From NCBI GenBank assembly GCA_029264775.1, contig JARHYT010000016.1:1-43292 (forward strand): a DNA stretch of 43,292 nt, written 5' to 3'. The notes beneath the pieces were generated by a model that was given only the letters and a program-made list of their open reading frames with translations, was not told the origin of the DNA and did not search any database. The DNA comes from Helicobacter sp. (GTDB lineage: Bacteria > Campylobacterota > Campylobacteria > Campylobacterales > Helicobacteraceae). Shown piece by piece: positions 10,112-20,964 of the stretch (position 1 is its first letter; each line of letters opens with the position of its first letter). The translations under genes were made by a program, and so were the position numbers.

Positions 10112-11632
10112 TTGACTTTTGAATATGACTATATAAACGCAAATATGCTTACACCATTGGCGGTATATAAAGGCATAAATGCTAATTTTTTATTAGAATC
10201 AGCACAGCTTGAACGAGGTAGGGGCAGATATTCTATAATAGTTCGTAATGTAAATTTTGCAATTAAAAAAGTTATTGAAAACAAACAATCATCATATATA
10301 TTCGAGAAATACAAAGATTTAAATCCAAAGTCTGATAAATCTAGTTACAACCTAGCAAGACTTAATGATTATGATAATTTACCAGCAATTTTAGAAAAAT
10401 TTCATGATTCTATTGAATCATTGAAAAATGCTAATAATTTAAAATCAAAACACAATGATTTTGATTTTTTAGATTTGATAGCACTATTTAGACAAATATT
10501 CCCGCCATTACCAAAAGATTTAGAATCTTTACCATTACCATTTGGTGGGTTAGGATTTGTTGGATATGAATTTTTTGATGAATGTGAATCTGTAAGATTT
10601 CAAGATACAAGCCTATATGATGCACCGCAAGCATTATTTGTATTCCCTCAAGAATGTATTATATTTGATCATTTTTTTGATTCCATGTACATAGTTATAT
10701 GTGATGGTGATAATGCAAAAGAGCAACTAAAAAAAACAAAAGAACTAATAGATTCTATAACCATATCGCAAACGCCGAAATTTATATCAAATAATGATAA
10801 ATTAGATACTAAGATTATATATGAAGATTCTAAAGAATGGTATGAAAGCAATGTTAAACAAATAAAAGAAGAGATATATAATGGTACTTTTTTGCAATGT
10901 GTTTTAAGCAGGGCTATTGCATTAAAAAGCAATATGAATCCTCTATATTTTTATGAATCCTTAAGGCATAATAATCCAAGCCCTTATATGTATTACTTAG
11001 ATTTTAGTGATTTTATAATTATTGGTGCTAGCCCTGAAGTTATGTTGCAATGTAAAGATAATGTTCAATTATTACGACCAATAGCAGGGACAAGAAAACG
11101 AGGTAAAACACCACAAGAAGATAAAATGCTAGAGCAAGAACTACTGCTAGATGAAAAAGAAAATGCAGAGCATTTAATGCTTGTGGATCTAGGACGCAAC
11201 GATATAGGTAAGAATGCAGAAATAGGACAAGTGAAACTCAACGCATTCAGAGTTATAGAGAGGTATTCAAGCGTTATGCATATAGTATCAGAGGTAGTAG
11301 GAAAAATAGCAAAAGACAAAAGTGTTAATGATTGCTTTAAGGCATGCTTTCCAGCAGGCACTGTAAGTGGTGCGCCAAAGATAGAGGCTATATCTAAATT
11401 AACAAACTATGAGAAACATTTAAGATCTATTTATTCTGGAGCTATTATGTATTTTACATTAGATGGAAATCTAGATTCAGCAATCACACTGCGTTCAGCC
11501 GTATTTAAAGACAATATATATTATTTGCAAGCAGGTGCTGGCATTGTAATAGATTCAAATCCCACTAATGAATATATAGAAACATGCAATAAAATGAAAG
11601 CATTATATGATATTTTAATGCAAACAAATTAG
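10112..11632 (+). CDS. trpE: Anthranilate synthase component I
   Basis: FLLESAQLERGRGRYSII, PIAGTRKRGKTPQEDKMLEQELLLDEKENAEHLMLVDLGRNDIG, FPAGTVSGAPKIEAI; TTG start with AAGGA site. Confidence 0.87.
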   Translation: MTFEYDYINANMLTPLAVYKGINANFLLESAQLERGRGRYSIIVRNVNFAIKKVIENKQSSYIFEKYKDLNPKSDKSSYNLARLNDYDNLPAILEKFHDSIESLKNANNLKSKHNDFDFLDLIALFRQIFPPLPKDLESLPLPFGGLGFVGYEFFDECESVRFQDTSLYDAPQALFVFPQECIIFDHFFDSMYIVICDGDNAKEQLKKTKELIDSITISQTPKFISNNDKLDTKIIYEDSKEWYESNVKQIKEEIYNGTFLQCVLSRAIALKSNMNPLYFYESLRHNNPSPYMYYLDFSDFIIIGASPEVMLQCKDNVQLLRPIAGTRKRGKTPQEDKMLEQELLLDEKENAEHLMLVDLGRNDIGKNAEIGQVKLNAFRVIERYSSVMHIVSEVVGKIAKDKSVNDCFKACFPAGTVSGAPKIEAISKLTNYEKHLRSIYSGAIMYFTLDGNLDSAITLRSAVFKDNIYYLQAGAGIVIDSNPTNEYIETCNKMKALYDILMQTN

Positions 11633-11648
11633 ATTAAGGTGTTGTTAT

Positions 11649-12299
11649 ATGATAAATATAAGTATAAGTAAAATCACCAAACATAATAAAGAAATACTAA
11701 AAGGGCTATATGGTATAAGCGACAATAAACTTACACCACACAACACAATATTTAAACAATTACAAATGGCTATAGATGGTGGATTGCGTATTTTTCAATA
11801 TAGAGATAAAATATCTAGCGACGATAACATACAAAGCTTAGTAAAAGAATTGCAAGATTTTTGTAGCTCACAAAATATATTATTTATATTAAACGATAGA
11901 TATAAACTAGCAATAAAATTGAATTTAAGTGGGCTACATTTGGGTAAAGATGAAATAATAAATTTTGATTCTATACGCAATGATTTCAAAGGCATTATAG
12001 GTGTTAGTTGCTATAATGATATATCTATGGCATATGATTTTTCACAAAGAGGGGCAGATTATGTAGCATTTGGATCCATGTTTGAATCTAAAACAAAACA
12101 GAATGCAATAAAATGTCCCCTAAACATATTGCAAGAAGCAAAAAAAATAATACAGATTCCAATATGTGCTATAGGCGGCATAACAAGATATAATGTGCAT
12201 TTGCTAGAATGCGATATGATAGCCGTAATATCAAGTCTTTGGGAAACAAACACAATTACAGATAATGCCAAAAACCTAATAAATTCAAGATTATTATGA
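11649..12299 (+). CDS. thiE: Thiamine-phosphate synthase / TenI family protein
   Basis: FQYRDKISS, LHLGKDEI, IGVSCYN, GADYVAFGSMFESKTKQ, ICAIGGIT. Confidence 0.8.
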   Translation: MINISISKITKHNKEILKGLYGISDNKLTPHNTIFKQLQMAIDGGLRIFQYRDKISSDDNIQSLVKELQDFCSSQNILFILNDRYKLAIKLNLSGLHLGKDEIINFDSIRNDFKGIIGVSCYNDISMAYDFSQRGADYVAFGSMFESKTKQNAIKCPLNILQEAKKIIQIPICAIGGITRYNVHLLECDMIAVISSLWETNTITDNAKNLINSRLL

Positions 12300-12612
12300 A
12301 GCAAAATTGCATGTTCTAGAATGATATATCTGCAAACTATTATCTAAATTTATAGACACAAAATTAGCTTTTGTTGCAAAACAAAGCTTGCTAGATTTTA
12401 TATTGCTTTTTTGCTATCATTTCGTTATTATTAAGACAAATAAGAAGGATTAGAAGTAAATCACAATAAGTTATGTGTCCAATAAATTATTATCACATTA
12501 AAAATAATAATTATGTTAATTAGCCTATCTCTACATGATACATTGTGTCTAAAATTTAATAATGATTTGTATATTATGTATAGAATCTATCAAACACAAT
12601 AGTGAGTAGTAT

Positions 12613-13341
12613 ATGATTTATGTATTAAAATCTGATGATAAAAAAATTAGTTATGATAGAGAACTTATGGAAGGTGTGCATATATTGCAAATTTTAAACA
12701 TAAAATACATACCACTTATAATTAAGCAAGATACATTAAACACTATTGATTATGTTTTAGTTACTTCAAAGCATGCTATTAAAGCGATTTTAAACAGCGA
12801 TTATGCAACAACATTTTTGCAAAAGCCTATTATTGCAATTGGAGAGAGTAGCAAACAAGAATGGATAAAATCTGGCGGTATTGTAGCGATGAGTCAAAAT
12901 AAATTAAGTAGTGGAGAAAAATTTGCAGATTCTATAAAAGATTCCATAAGAGGCAAGCATATCTTATACATACACGGAAAAGAGATAGCAACAAATTTCA
13001 AATTACTATTGAGTGATATTTGCAATATAACCGAATTAATAGCATATGAAAGCTATGAAAATAAAAAAGCATTTTTTAATCATAGCTTGAATTGCAAAGA
13101 TTCAAAGCACATGGAATCTAAGATCAACTTTAAAGATGGAACAATATTTATTTTTGGTTCTCCAAAAAATTATGATATTTTTACCAAATATTACACATGG
13201 AATGAAACATGGTATGCCATATCGCTTGGAGATACAACCTATAATAAATTCCCAAAAAATATAAATAAATTTAATGCAAATGGAAATTTTTTATGTGCTA
13301 TAAAACTTGCTAAGAGCATTGACAACAAAGGCTTGCAATAA
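12613..13341 (+). CDS. hemD: Uroporphyrinogen-III synthase
   Basis: DYVLVTSKHAIKAIL, PIIAIGESSKQEW, GKHILYIHGKE, ELIAYESYENK: HemD domain layout. Confidence 0.72.
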   Translation: MIYVLKSDDKKISYDRELMEGVHILQILNIKYIPLIIKQDTLNTIDYVLVTSKHAIKAILNSDYATTFLQKPIIAIGESSKQEWIKSGGIVAMSQNKLSSGEKFADSIKDSIRGKHILYIHGKEIATNFKLLLSDICNITELIAYESYENKKAFFNHSLNCKDSKHMESKINFKDGTIFIFGSPKNYDIFTKYYTWNETWYAISLGDTTYNKFPKNINKFNANGNFLCAIKLAKSIDNKGLQ

Positions 13342-13369
13342 GACTACAGCTAATCTAAAAGGTAATTAT

Positions 13370-13933
13370 ATGAAGAAAAAAAAATATAAAAATAAATTTC
13401 TTGATGGCAGCAAACATACAAATAGAAATACAAAAAAAGATAAAACAAATGCAATAAATGATAAATTTAATTTTCTTTTTCCTAGATTAAAGGCTTTCAT
13501 AACAGATATGTTTTTGCTAAATATGCCTATATTATATATAACTACATATTTATTATTAGATGGTAAAAATGATTTTTTACATAATCAACTTGCTATTTTT
13601 ATGTGTGAATTTTTATATTGTTTCTTACTATTCTTGTTTTTTGCCTTAAAAGGACAAACACCGGGCTTTCGATATGCAGAGATTATGCTGTGTTCAAATA
13701 TATGTGAATCTGATTCGCATCAGAAACCACCAAAAGTTACACAAGTTATCATCTTTATACTGGTTTGGCTAATTGAATTAAGTTTTTTTCTATGGATTTT
13801 TACTTTTTTTAGAAAGGATAAAAAAACATTGCATGAATTAGCATCAAATACAAAAATAATATATAAAGCAAATCCAACTAAACAAAAATATGAGGAAGGA
13901 TTACAAACATATAACAAATATAAAAATATGTAA
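13370..13933 (+). CDS. RDD family membrane protein
   Basis: LKAFITDMFLLNMPILYITTYLLLDG.. GQTPGFRYAEIML: RDD topology. The track start at 13307 overlaps hemD; ATG 13370 with AAGG site is more likely. Confidence 0.7.
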   Translation: MKKKKYKNKFLDGSKHTNRNTKKDKTNAINDKFNFLFPRLKAFITDMFLLNMPILYITTYLLLDGKNDFLHNQLAIFMCEFLYCFLLFLFFALKGQTPGFRYAEIMLCSNICESDSHQKPPKVTQVIIFILVWLIELSFFLWIFTFFRKDKKTLHELASNTKIIYKANPTKQKYEEGLQTYNKYKNM

Positions 13934-13984
13934 ATAAAGAACATTAAAGCAATAGCATATTTGCATTGTATAATTAATTCTTGA

Positions 13985-13990
13985 TATAAT
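13985..13990 (+). promoter_or_regulatory. Putative -10 element (TATAAT) upstream of metB-like gene
   Basis: TGATATAAT 27 bp before ATG 14017. Confidence 0.45.
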
Positions 13991-14016
13991 CAAGTAAATA
14001 AACACGAGGGAGTTTT

Positions 14017-15174
14017 ATGCAAAATACACTTGATACAATTTTAATACATGGTGGAACTACAACAGATAAACACACAGGAGCAATTAATGTACCTATTTAT
14101 CAAACCTCTACTTATGCACAAAAGGCTTTAGGACATAATTTAGGGTATGAGTATTCGCGTACTAAGAATCCAACTAGAGATGGCATAGAAAGCCTTATAG
14201 CAGAATGCGAAAATGGCAAATTTGGCTTTGCCTTTTCATCCGGTATGGCAGCCATTTCTACAATTTTAAGTCTTTTTAAAAGTGGAGATTGCATAATTAT
14301 TTCTAGTAATGTGTATGGTGGAACTTTTAGAATCTTAGATAAAGTGTTTTCAAACTTTAATATAAGTTATAAAATTATAGATACAAGGGATTTGAATGCC
14401 CTAGATTCCGCCATTACAAATGAGGTTAAAGCGGTTTTAGTAGAAACTCCGGCTAATCCTTTATTAGGTGTAACACCACTTGAGAAAGTAGCTGAATTAG
14501 CAAAAAAGAAAGGCATTATAAGTATTGTAGATAATACTTTTATGACGCCATATTTACAAAGACCACTAGATTTTGGTATTGATATTGTAGTTCATTCCGC
14601 AACAAAATATCTTGGTGGACATAGTGACTTAATAGCTGGACTTGTTGTTGTAAATGATTGCAAACTTGCAGAAAAAATTAGTTTTTTACAAAATAGCATA
14701 GGTGGCATTTTATCTCCATTTGATAGTTTCTTGCTTGTAAGAGGAATGAAAACTTTAGGATTAAGAATGCAAAGGCATAGTGAAAATGCATTATTTTTGG
14801 CGGAATCTTTACATATGAATAAAGCTGTTAAGAAAGTATATTACCCCGGATTAAAGGATAGTAGAGATTATGAGGTACATAGCAAACAAGCTTTGTTGGG
14901 TGGTGGAATGCTAAGCTTTGAGCTAAAAGATAACTATGACTATAAGAAATTTTTTGAATCTACAAATATTATTGTTTTGGCAGAAAGTTTGGGCGGAGTA
15001 GAATCTCTTTTATGTCATCCTGCTTCCATGACACATGCATCTATACCGAAGAAAATAAGGGAGTCTATGGGCATAGGTGATAACCTCATTAGATTATCTG
15101 TTGGTATTGAATATGTTAAAGATTTACTTGATGATATACAACAAGCAATAGATAAGTCAAAAATTACAGCATAA
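14017..15174 (+). CDS. metB: Cystathionine gamma-synthase/lyase family PLP enzyme
   Basis: YEYSRTKNPTRDGIESLIAECENGKFGFAFSSGMAAIS, VHSATKYLGGHSDLIAGLV, PLP Lys motif; 385 aa. Confidence 0.9.
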   Translation: MQNTLDTILIHGGTTTDKHTGAINVPIYQTSTYAQKALGHNLGYEYSRTKNPTRDGIESLIAECENGKFGFAFSSGMAAISTILSLFKSGDCIIISSNVYGGTFRILDKVFSNFNISYKIIDTRDLNALDSAITNEVKAVLVETPANPLLGVTPLEKVAELAKKKGIISIVDNTFMTPYLQRPLDFGIDIVVHSATKYLGGHSDLIAGLVVVNDCKLAEKISFLQNSIGGILSPFDSFLLVRGMKTLGLRMQRHSENALFLAESLHMNKAVKKVYYPGLKDSRDYEVHSKQALLGGGMLSFELKDNYDYKKFFESTNIIVLAESLGGVESLLCHPASMTHASIPKKIRESMGIGDNLIRLSVGIEYVKDLLDDIQQAIDKSKITA

Positions 15175-15187
15175 ATAAAGGCATATC

Positions 15188-16114
15188 ATGATTTATCATT
15201 CTATTGTAGATCTTATAGGCAATACACCATTGCTTGAGCTATCAACGATATCAATACCAAATAATAATAAGATTTTTGCCAAATTAGAGTTTTTTAATCC
15301 TGCTGGTGGCATTAAAGATAGAATGGCTTTCTATATATTAAATAAGCTGAAAAATGAGGGTAAATTAAGTGAGAATAGTGTTATAATAGAGGCTACAGCT
15401 GGTAATACTGGGCTTGGCATTGCACTAGTTTCAAGCTACTTTAAATGTAAATCAATCCTTGTTGTGCCTGATAAATTTGCTATAGAAAAGCAAATCCTAA
15501 TGAAAGCACTTGGTGCAGAAGTAATTAATACGCCAAAAGAAGATGGTATGCTAGGTGCTGTAGAAAAAGCAAAAATATTAATGAAAAATATTCCAAATGC
15601 CATAAGTATAGATCAATTTAATAACAATGATAATCCAAACACGCATTATTTAACAACAGCTAGAGAAATTTATAATGATATGTTGAAATTTAACAAAGAT
15701 TTAAACAAACCTTGTATTGATTATTTTGTTAGCGGTGCTGGTAGTGGAGGCAGCTTTAGCGGAATTATACGGTATTTAAAGGAACAAGATTCTAAAATAC
15801 AAGGTGTATTATGTGATCCAATTGGCTCAATTATAGGAGGGGGAGAGGTTGGATGTGCTAATATAGAGGGAATAGGAAATAACTTTATTCCAAACACAAT
15901 GGATACTTCATTGATAGATAGAGTAGAAAAAATTTTTGATGATGAAGCATTTAGTGGCTTAAGACTACTAGCTAGTAATGGCATACTTGCCGGTATATCA
16001 TCTGGGGCTTGTTTGAAAGCATGTTTAAAATTAGCAAATAAAGTTACAAATAGCAATATTGTAACAATTTTTGCTGATGGTTTTAGTAGATATTTTAGTA
16101 AAAATCTAATTTAG
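15188..16114 (+). CDS. cysK: Cysteine synthase / O-acetylserine-dependent cystathionine beta-synthase-type protein
   Basis: VDLIGNTPLLEL, FNPAGGIKDRMA, EATAGNTGLGIALVS, SGAGSGGSFSG, GISSGACLKACL: OASS/CBS fold type II PLP enzyme. Confidence 0.85.
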   Translation: MIYHSIVDLIGNTPLLELSTISIPNNNKIFAKLEFFNPAGGIKDRMAFYILNKLKNEGKLSENSVIIEATAGNTGLGIALVSSYFKCKSILVVPDKFAIEKQILMKALGAEVINTPKEDGMLGAVEKAKILMKNIPNAISIDQFNNNDNPNTHYLTTAREIYNDMLKFNKDLNKPCIDYFVSGAGSGGSFSGIIRYLKEQDSKIQGVLCDPIGSIIGGGEVGCANIEGIGNNFIPNTMDTSLIDRVEKIFDDEAFSGLRLLASNGILAGISSGACLKACLKLANKVTNSNIVTIFADGFSRYFSKNLI

Positions 16115-16221
16115 TTATATGTTATTAATGAGTTTTTATATATTCGTAATTTTGAATAATTTTAGGATTTTAACTAGTAATAACACAAAATTTAGATAGA
16201 TATTTTTTTAGTTTTTTTGGG

Positions 16222-16227
16222 TATAAT
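16222..16227 (+). promoter_or_regulatory. Putative -10 element (TATAAT) upstream of receiver-like gene
   Basis: GGGTATAATACG 29 bp upstream of ATG 16256 with AAGGAG site. Confidence 0.5.
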
Positions 16228-16255
16228 ACGCATTTGCAAATTACAATAAGGAGAA

Positions 16256-17692
16256 ATGATGCTAGAGGGAAAAATTATAAGTTTGGATAAAGAAATGAAG
16301 GAAGGAAAAGTAGAACAAGCTTTAAACAAACGAGTATTTCCATTTTCTTTTAGTGTTTGGGAGGGGGAAGAGGAGGAGCTAACACCAAATATTGATGTTG
16401 AGTTTCTAGTAGAGAATCGTATTGTTGTAAAAATGAAATTTAAAATTTCCCTTGAGGATGAAGAAGCTATACCTGTTACAAAATCACCAGAAGATTGCAT
16501 TAATGAATACTTTTTAAGAGAAAAGTCTATACTTAGTCATCATAAAGATTTTATAGATGGACATAAAGAACTTGATTTTATGCGTATGAAAAGATTTTTA
16601 TTCACTGCCTATAATGATTTATGTGATTTAGATTCTATGCTTGAAAACAAAGAGCTTAAAGCAGTGAAACATGAGGTTTCATCTCTATACAAGGATTTTG
16701 AAGAATATAATAGAAAAATTCAATATCCGTTGTTATATTGCTTCGAAAAAATATTTCTTGTAAGACAAGTTGCCTTTACAAATTTAGAGCAATATATAGA
16801 GGATGTAAAAATAAGTATGGCTAGTGCTAAGTCAGAATGCGAACCTCTTGGTAGGAGACTAGAGGAAGAGGAAAGGAATTTAAAACTAATACCAGATAAA
16901 AAAAGTCGTGAATTTTTAGAATATGAAAAAGAAGTAAAGGTTTTGCGTAGGAGATTTGTTGATTTAATAGATTATATAGCAAAGCAAAAAGATATAATTG
17001 CAAGGGAAACTGCTCGCATGCAAGTTTTTAAGGAAAAACATTATAAGACATTTGCAGATGTATTTGCACCGATGACAGCAGAAATTAAAGCTAGATTTCT
17101 TCAATTACTTAATACAAAAGGATATGATTTAGACAAAGCTATGTGGTCTAGGGCAAAAACAAATCAATATGTAAAGAAATTCTTTAGAGATGCTGATATT
17201 CATGGGGGATATAATTCAAGAACTTATCTGCGATATTTTTTAAAAGGTCTTGATAAAAATAAAGTTGTTTCGCCAAAAACTAAAGAATTATTTGGATTGC
17301 TAAAGGACTTAGAAAAAACTAGCATACAAAATGTTATGGTTATACAAGAAAATGATACAAAATCATTTAAATCACAGCAATTAATAGAGAGAGTAGATTC
17401 GGCATTAAAGATACTAGTAGAACATGATCCATTTAGTGCGCTTACAAAATTAGGGCAAAAACCGCAAGATATAGTAGTTATAGATTACAAAATTAATGGT
17501 TTATTGGCTTTTGATTTTATAAGAGAGTACAACGAAACACCAAATGCAAAAAAAGATATAATTTTTATAGTAGTTACTCCAACACCTTTAGACTATAATA
17601 CTATGGAAGAAGGAAGGAATCTAGGTGTAGAGTATTATGTCTTAGCAGATGATTCTGAATCTTTTTCAGATGCAATAAGAATGGCAATTTAA
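16256..17692 (+). CDS. Hypothetical multidomain protein: N-terminal beta-rich CSD/OB-like segment, central coiled-coil, C-terminal degenerate response-regulator receiver-like domain
   Basis: N-term MLEGKIISLDKEMKEGKVEQ..VEFLVENRIVVKMKF; long charged helical middle; C-term NVMVIQENDTKSF..DIVVIDYKINGLLAFDFIREYN..IIFIVVTPTPLD..LGVEYYVLAD. Confidence 0.55.
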   Translation: MMLEGKIISLDKEMKEGKVEQALNKRVFPFSFSVWEGEEEELTPNIDVEFLVENRIVVKMKFKISLEDEEAIPVTKSPEDCINEYFLREKSILSHHKDFIDGHKELDFMRMKRFLFTAYNDLCDLDSMLENKELKAVKHEVSSLYKDFEEYNRKIQYPLLYCFEKIFLVRQVAFTNLEQYIEDVKISMASAKSECEPLGRRLEEEERNLKLIPDKKSREFLEYEKEVKVLRRRFVDLIDYIAKQKDIIARETARMQVFKEKHYKTFADVFAPMTAEIKARFLQLLNTKGYDLDKAMWSRAKTNQYVKKFFRDADIHGGYNSRTYLRYFLKGLDKNKVVSPKTKELFGLLKDLEKTSIQNVMVIQENDTKSFKSQQLIERVDSALKILVEHDPFSALTKLGQKPQDIVVIDYKINGLLAFDFIREYNETPNAKKDIIFIVVTPTPLDYNTMEEGRNLGVEYYVLADDSESFSDAIRMAI

Positions 17693-18285
17693 TTACCACT
17701 CAACTTAAAAAATTATAACAATAGGAATTATATATAGGCATATAATGATTAAAATTATGTAGTTTCTATACCTTTTTTATATAGATAAAATTATTATAGT
17801 TAGTTATCGGTAATAAAAAACCATTAACAACTATTGATTAGCTTTATATGTTATATAAGTATATATCAAAGTTTTCATGTTATAACACCATATACCACAA
17901 ATCGATATTAAAAAGCAAAAAGTTTTATAATAACTTTGCTTGTAATTAAAGTATGAGCATTATGAATTATGTGTTTATAAATACAAATACTATAAAGAAA
18001 TTGTAATAAAAAAGGCTAAATTGAAAATACAATAAAGATAGAATGCTAGTAAGGCATAGTATGCAAAATAGGATAATTAGAATAAATTAAATACTAAATA
18101 ATAAATATATTCTCATATTATTACAATAGGTATTGACATGAGATTCTAATATAGAAATTATAAACTTCAAACTATTTAAAATATTTTATAATCTATAAAC
18201 AATACACAATCTTGCAATACAAGCAAACGATTAACATAATATAAATTAATATTATTCTAAAAATACTTTAGATAATAATCACAGC

Positions 18286-19842
18286 CTAATGCAAAAAATG
18301 TCTTTTACCAGAGAAATATAAAGATATTTGATGATTGTTTGCTGATTGTATAACCTCATCATCCCTGATACTACCACCAGGCTCAATAATTGCTTTTACA
18401 CCTATGCTAGCAGCAAGCTCTATGCTATCTTTAAATGGAAAAAATGCTTCACTAGCTAAACTAGCACCATTTAAATCCAATCCCATTTCTTTTGCCTTTT
18501 TTATAGCAGCATGGCTTGCATCAACTCTACTTGTCATACCCATTCCAATTGCAACAAGAGTGCTATTTTTAACAAATGTAACACAATTTGATTTTGTTAA
18601 ACTAGCAATTTTATAGGCTATCTCTAAGTCAAGAAATTGCTCTTTTGTCGCCTTAACATTACTCATAAGTTTTGAATCTAGCACCTCATTTCTTTCTATA
18701 AAGTCACTATTTTGATATACGAAACCACCCTCTACATGTTTGAAATCATGTAAATCTCTTGGAAAATAGAGTTTATCATCATTGGAATCTATATTTCTAT
18801 ATTCAAATATCTTAATACGCTTTTTATTTTTAAAAAGCTCTAATACTTCTCTTTGCACATACCCAGCCACCACAACTTCAATATAACTTTTTAATATCTC
18901 TTCTGCAAGTTTTACATCAAGAGTTCCATTAATAGCAACTACACCGCCATATGCACTAACACTATCACATTTTAACGCCTCTCTGTAAGATTCTATAATA
19001 CTATCTTTTAATGCAAAGCCACATGGATTACCATGTTTTACAACACAAACACAATTTGCATCACCAAATGAAGTAGCAATTTTAATTGCAGCATTCATAT
19101 CTGTAATATTATTAAAACTAGCATTACCTTTTAAGCTTATTAAATATTTTGAATATATATTTTCAAATTCATACAATACACCTTTTTGATGCGGATTTTC
19201 ACCATAACTTGTATCCATAACCTTCTTGCCAACAATGAACTTATCTTCGCCCATAGATTCATTAAATCTATTATTCATATAATTTGCTATCATGCAATCA
19301 TACTTTGCAGTATGACTAAAAGCTTTTATCATTAAATTACGGCGAAAACTAATATCATCTCGGTTATTTCTCAATGTATTTATAACGCAATCATAGTCAT
19401 TAGAATCTACCACAACTATAACATAAGAAAAATTTTTTGCAGCAGCCCTTATCATACTAGGACCACCTATATCTATATTTTCTATGATTGTATCAAAATC
19501 ATCTGTCTTTTGTGTAGTTTCCTTAAATGGATATAGATTGACACAGACAAGGCATATATTAAAAATATCATTATCATTTGCTACTTGTATATCAGATTTA
19601 TTATTTCTCCTATACAAAATTCCACCATGAATCTTTGGGTGAAGTGTCTTTACTCTGCCATCAAACATTTCTTGACTTTTAGTATAGCTACTAACATCTA
19701 ATGCCTCTATATTGTTTTGTTTCAATACTTCCAAAGTTCCACCTGTACTCAGAATCTTATAATCTAGCTTTATCAAATCTTTTGCAAAAGATACTATGTT
19801 TTTTTTATCACTAACACTCAAAAGAGCATATTTTTGTCGCAT
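18286..19842 (-). CDS. purH: Bifunctional AICAR formyltransferase / IMP cyclohydrolase
   Basis: [66 protein letters not shown]-like [35 protein letters not shown]. Confidence 0.97.
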   Translation of the reverse strand: MRQKYALLSVSDKKNIVSFAKDLIKLDYKILSTGGTLEVLKQNNIEALDVSSYTKSQEMFDGRVKTLHPKIHGGILYRRNNKSDIQVANDNDIFNICLVCVNLYPFKETTQKTDDFDTIIENIDIGGPSMIRAAAKNFSYVIVVVDSNDYDCVINTLRNNRDDISFRRNLMIKAFSHTAKYDCMIANYMNNRFNESMGEDKFIVGKKVMDTSYGENPHQKGVLYEFENIYSKYLISLKGNASFNNITDMNAAIKIATSFGDANCVCVVKHGNPCGFALKDSIIESYREALKCDSVSAYGGVVAINGTLDVKLAEEILKSYIEVVVAGYVQREVLELFKNKKRIKIFEYRNIDSNDDKLYFPRDLHDFKHVEGGFVYQNSDFIERNEVLDSKLMSNVKATKEQFLDLEIAYKIASLTKSNCVTFVKNSTLVAIGMGMTSRVDASHAAIKKAKEMGLDLNGASLASEAFFPFKDSIELAASIGVKAIIEPGGSIRDDEVIQSANNHQISLYFSGKRHFLH

Positions 19843-20069
19843 TTCATTCCTTATTATAAAAATACAAAATATTTCTTATTGTATCCTAAACTTAAGAAAA
19901 ATTAGTATTTTAATAGAGTTAAAACAATATTTCATATGCAACAAAGACATAAGATGCCATAATGTATTGAATGATTTTAATAAATTTATAATCAAATAAA
20001 CTAATATATTTTTGTATGAGTTTGTATTTATAAATACAAAATATTTATTTTTTCATAATACCATTAGGT

Positions 20070-20075
20070 TATAAT
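20070..20075 (+). promoter_or_regulatory. Putative -10 element (TATAAT) of kdsA
   Basis: GGTTATAATAATTG 31 bp upstream of ATG 20106, followed by AGGTGG site. Confidence 0.5.
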
Positions 20076-20105
20076 AATTGAAACTATAAAAAAGGTGGAA
20101 GCATT

Positions 20106-20933
20106 ATGATATTATTAAGTGGTCCATGTGTCATAGAAAATGAGAAAAATTTATACAAAATTGCAAAAGGCTTAGAATTTGCCAATGATGATGAAGATAT
20201 TGACTTTTATTTCAAGGCTAGTTTTGATAAAGCAAATCGGACAAGTTTAGATAGTTTTAGGGGACCCGGATTAGAAAAAGGATTAATATTATTAGAAAAA
20301 ATAAAAAAAGATTTTGGGTATAAAATAATTACAGATATACACGAAAGCTGTCAAGCAAAGGCACTTGCTGAAGTAGTTGATATTATACAAATACCTGCGT
20401 TTCTATGTAGGCAAACAGATTTAATTATTGAGGTTGCAAAAACTGATGCAATCATTAATATCAAAAAAGGGCAATTTATGAATCCAAATGATATGCAATA
20501 TAGTGTTTTAAAAGCGATAAAAACACGGGATTCTAATATAACAGATTCTGAATTTTCTAAAAATGCAAACGCTCTAAGCATAAAGCATAGAATATGGCTA
20601 ACAGAGAGGGGAAGTACATTTGGGTATGGTAACTTGGTTGTAGATATGCGTTCGCTTGTCATCATGAGAAAGTTTGCACCTGTAATTTTTGATGCAACGC
20701 ATAGTGTGCAAATGCCCGGTGGACTCAATGGCAAAAGCGGTGGAGATAGTAGCTATGTATCTTATTTAGCAAGAGCTGCTAGTAGTGTTGGTGTCGATGG
20801 TTATTTTATGGAAACACATTTTAATCCAAAAGAAGCCTTGAGTGATGGTCCAAATATGATCCAATTAGACAAATTAAAATCATTGATTGTGATTTTAAAG
20901 GAGCTTGATTCTATATCAACAAAGGTAGTCTAG
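20106..20933 (+). CDS. kdsA: 3-deoxy-D-manno-octulosonate 8-phosphate synthase
   Basis: [78 protein letters not shown]. Confidence 0.97.
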   Translation: MILLSGPCVIENEKNLYKIAKGLEFANDDEDIDFYFKASFDKANRTSLDSFRGPGLEKGLILLEKIKKDFGYKIITDIHESCQAKALAEVVDIIQIPAFLCRQTDLIIEVAKTDAIINIKKGQFMNPNDMQYSVLKAIKTRDSNITDSEFSKNANALSIKHRIWLTERGSTFGYGNLVVDMRSLVIMRKFAPVIFDATHSVQMPGGLNGKSGGDSSYVSYLARAASSVGVDGYFMETHFNPKEALSDGPNMIQLDKLKSLIVILKELDSISTKVV

Positions 20934-20964
20934 TAAAAATTATAGCATTAATATAAACATTTAA

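Noticed and set aside
11795-12304. Antisense ORFs over thiE (11795-11995 and 12059-12304)
   Set aside because: Opposite a clear ThiE-like CDS; no conserved motifs.
15721-16056. Antisense ORF over cysK-like gene
   Set aside because: Shadow ORF, low complexity and Pro/Ser/Leu-rich, as expected from reverse translation of a conserved gene.
18335-18616. Plus-strand ORF inside purH
   Set aside because: Complement of a highly conserved purH segment; no independent support.
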